The notes below the pieces were generated by a model. The model made no database searches, had not been told where the DNA came from, and was given only the letters and a program-made list of their open reading frames with translations. 64,000 bases of DNA, from NCBI RefSeq assembly GCF_014172375.1, contig NZ_WNXD01000002.1:1550001-1614000 (forward strand), in the 5' to 3' direction. The position numbers and the translations under genes are program-made. Below, piece after piece: positions 62,373 through 64,000 of this stretch. This stretch comes from Pedobacter planticolens (GTDB lineage Bacteria > Bacteroidota > Bacteroidia > Sphingobacteriales > Sphingobacteriaceae). How positions within the stretch are numbered: the stretch's first letter is position 1; each line of letters starts with the position of its first letter.

Positions 62373-63722
62373 ATGGTAAGTCCCAATAGGAAGGTTGCGA
62401 TTGTGGGCATAGGAGGTGTTTTCCCAAACTGTAAAGATTTATCGGATTTTAAACAACGCCTTTTTGCGGGTGAAAGTTTCATTAGAGAATGGGATGAAAC
62501 ACTTTTGTATGGAAGTAGCTTTCGGTCTAAAGTCTCTGGTTTCATTGATCCCAAAGATATAAGTATCGAAACGGCATATTGTTCGGTTGTAGAGGGTTAT
62601 GCTAGAGAGTATATCGACACACTCAATCGCATTCCTGCTGGTAATATGGCAACATCAGATATGAGTGCAATAGGATCGATGCTCGGTGCTTTAGGTGCTA
62701 TTGAAATGGCGGGCTGGACTGAAAGTGAAATCCAATCGGAACAAACTGGTGTTGTAATAGGAACCAACAATGGAGGGCATGCCTTGGAGCGTCCCGCATG
62801 GAAAGGTATATTTGAAAAGCAACAAAAAACAAGGTTAATGGGGGCACACTCTGCAATAAGAGTAATGGTGTACCGTGAGGCAGCAAATGTATCAGGTTTG
62901 ATCAAAAATAAAGGAGTTTGCGAGTCTATCGGTTCTGCCTGTGCCACTGGTTTGGGAAACATCGGCTATGCCTATCGGCTCATCAAATTCGGATTGCAGG
63001 ATAGGGCAATAGCTGGGGGCTCTGAAGGAAACTCTATCGAAACCTTTGCAGGGCTCGATGCCATGGGTGTACTTAGTCGTGGCTTTAACCCAGAAGAAAG
63101 CTCTCGTCCATTTGATAAAGATCGGAAAGGGCTCGTGTGTTCTTTTGGGAGTGGAGTTGTAGCACTCGAAGAGTATGAAATGGCAAAAGCTAGAGGAGCA
63201 AATATTCTGGCCGTAATAGATAGTTATTTCAACAACGTTGATGGAGATGGAGATTTATTTTTTCCATCATTTAGTGGACAAAAGCGTTTATGGAAGGGTA
63301 TGTTAGACCAACATCCTGTAAGGCCAGACGTGGTGAAAGTGCATGGCACCTCTACAAGAGCTGGCGACCCAGTCGAATTATTTAGCGTGGTTGATGTGCT
63401 TGGAGATCAAGGTTATCATATTTCTGCTCCAAAATCCCAATTTGGTCACACGCTAGGTGCTGCAGGAGCCATAGAACTAATTACAGCGGTAATGATGCTA
63501 CAAGAGCAGAAAGTACTTCCTTGCCTGAATGCAAATAATTTCAATACCGAACTTGAACCATTGCAGCGAACAGCTGAATGGGATGGGCCAAACTACCCTA
63601 TAAACCATTATAAGCATCTTATTTCCAACAAAATCGTTGAAAAAGAAATTAACCAGATTGTATGTTTGAATTATGGTTTTGGTGGTGCAAATAGTGCAAT
63701 GTCTATTTCAAAGCCCAGCTAA
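62373..63722 (+). CDS. Beta-ketoacyl-ACP synthase (KAS II/FabF-like)
   Basis: The 449-residue protein has the thiolase-fold condensing-enzyme pattern with an intact Cys-His-His triad: Cys190 in GSACATGLGN, His324 in VKVHGTSTRAGDP and His359 in KSQFGHTLGAAGAIE. RPFDKDRKGLV and a late LNYGFGGANSAM also fit KAS II. It extends acyl chains by decarboxylative condensation with malonyl-ACP. Compared with FabF it has several unusual stretches (EWDETLLYGSSFRSKVSGFID, GTNNGGHALERPAW), and its initial Cys-containing segment is normal, so it is an extender and not a chain-length factor. It lies between the ACP gene and a holo-ACP synthase gene with gaps of 1 and 2 nt. Confidence 0.9.
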   Translation: MVSPNRKVAIVGIGGVFPNCKDLSDFKQRLFAGESFIREWDETLLYGSSFRSKVSGFIDPKDISIETAYCSVVEGYAREYIDTLNRIPAGNMATSDMSAIGSMLGALGAIEMAGWTESEIQSEQTGVVIGTNNGGHALERPAWKGIFEKQQKTRLMGAHSAIRVMVYREAANVSGLIKNKGVCESIGSACATGLGNIGYAYRLIKFGLQDRAIAGGSEGNSIETFAGLDAMGVLSRGFNPEESSRPFDKDRKGLVCSFGSGVVALEEYEMAKARGANILAVIDSYFNNVDGDGDLFFPSFSGQKRLWKGMLDQHPVRPDVVKVHGTSTRAGDPVELFSVVDVLGDQGYHISAPKSQFGHTLGAAGAIELITAVMMLQEQKVLPCLNANNFNTELEPLQRTAEWDGPNYPINHYKHLISNKIVEKEINQIVCLNYGFGGANSAMSISKPS

Positions 63723-63724
63723 AC

Positions 63725-64000
63725 ATGACAGATGAGCAATTAGGAATTGTTGAAATGCCTTCATCTACCCGAAAATTCGCGGTTGGAAATGATTTGGTAT
63801 TGCTTAGTGAATTTGAACTGTCATTCAATAAATTATTTGAAGCAAAAATTTATACCGGAAATGAAATCAAATATTGCACTTCATTTTCAAATTCGATGTT
63901 GAGGTTTGCCGCTACATGGGCAGCGAAAGAAGCGGTTTATAAAGCAGTAAAACAAATAGATGCTCGACCCCTAAGTTTAAAAAAAATAGAAATCAAAAGA
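63725..64000 (+). CDS. Holo-ACP synthase (AcpS-type phosphopantetheinyl transferase), cut by the window end
   Basis: The first 92 residues are visible. VGNDLVLLSEFELSF resembles the metal-binding start of AcpS (G-x-D-x-V-x-x-x-R/E-x), followed by KIYTGNEIKYC and FAATWAAKEAVYKAVKQ, the second AcpS signature (R/F-x-A-x-x-W-A-A-K-E-A-x-x-K-A). AcpS enzymes attach phosphopantetheine to the carrier Ser of ACP. It starts 2 nt after the ketosynthase stop, so it is probably dedicated to the unusual ACP of this operon. The last part and any further operon genes lie outside the window. Confidence 0.8.
   Translation, partial: MTDEQLGIVEMPSSTRKFAVGNDLVLLSEFELSFNKLFEAKIYTGNEIKYCTSFSNSMLRFAATWAAKEAVYKAVKQIDARPLSLKKIEIKR

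Overview
The window looks like chromosomal DNA of a low-GC member of the Bacteroidota, most likely the Sphingobacteriaceae (Pedobacter-like). The evidence is a SusC/SusD polysaccharide-utilisation locus, several promoters of the form TTG-N19/20-TAnnTTTG, near absence of Shine-Dalgarno sequences, DUF2723 and DUF6660 family proteins, many LytTR and hybrid two-component systems, and several families of short dispersed palindromes. All calls were made by reading the sequence; no database search was run.

Layout. 1-3767 is an accessory, gene-poor stretch: the tail of a gene, an XRE regulator with a perfect palindrome upstream, an unknown gene, a membrane LytTR protein, relic-like small ORFs among inverted repeats, and a 21-bp tandem repeat. 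3768-15120 (minus strand) is a beta-mannan utilisation locus: SusC, SusD, an IPT/TIG surface glycan-binding lipoprotein, GH26 mannanase, a sodium:solute symporter, GH130 mannosylglucose phosphorylase and a cellobiose/mannobiose 2-epimerase. A divergent AraC regulator (15348) and two SGNH esterases follow on the plus strand. The logic is: bind and import mannan oligosaccharides, cut them to mannobiose, move mannobiose into the cytoplasm, epimerise it to mannosylglucose, then phosphorolyse it to mannose-1-phosphate and glucose.

18083-20725 holds a DUF6660-like peptide and a TonB-dependent receptor, probably for a metal or metal complex. 20751-27852 (minus) holds a PAS-rich kinase with a lone receiver, a fatty-acid desaturase, and a NarL-type regulator with a TPR histidine kinase. 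28008-32942 encodes three exported enzymes (GH13 amylase, NPP-type phosphodiesterase, S10 carboxypeptidase). 33195-40056 is mostly housekeeping: accA, a large DUF2723 membrane protein, tRNA-Gln(TTG), prs, rplY and pth.

40057-48762 (minus) is a signalling block: a CHASE3-GAF hybrid kinase, a CheR methyltransferase, a REC-HK-REC protein, and a LytTR regulator / LytS-type kinase pair split by a GIY-YIG nuclease gene bracketed by inverted copies of a short repeat. 48993-56060 is mixed: Spx/ArsC-like protein, M1 peptidase, VF530 protein, ThuA protein, two tandemly duplicated secreted Lys/Ala-rich peptides, MmcQ/YjbR, SnoaL-like and Pr6Pr proteins. 56191-59899 is the str operon rpsL-rpsG-fusA-rpsJ with a promoter, a terminator-like leader hairpin and a terminator directly after rpsJ. 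60827-64000 is the start of a tightly packed fatty-acid/polyketide-type operon (ketoreductase, hotdog dehydratase, ACP, ketosynthase, holo-ACP synthase) that runs off the window and is the best candidate for a specialised biosynthetic pathway.
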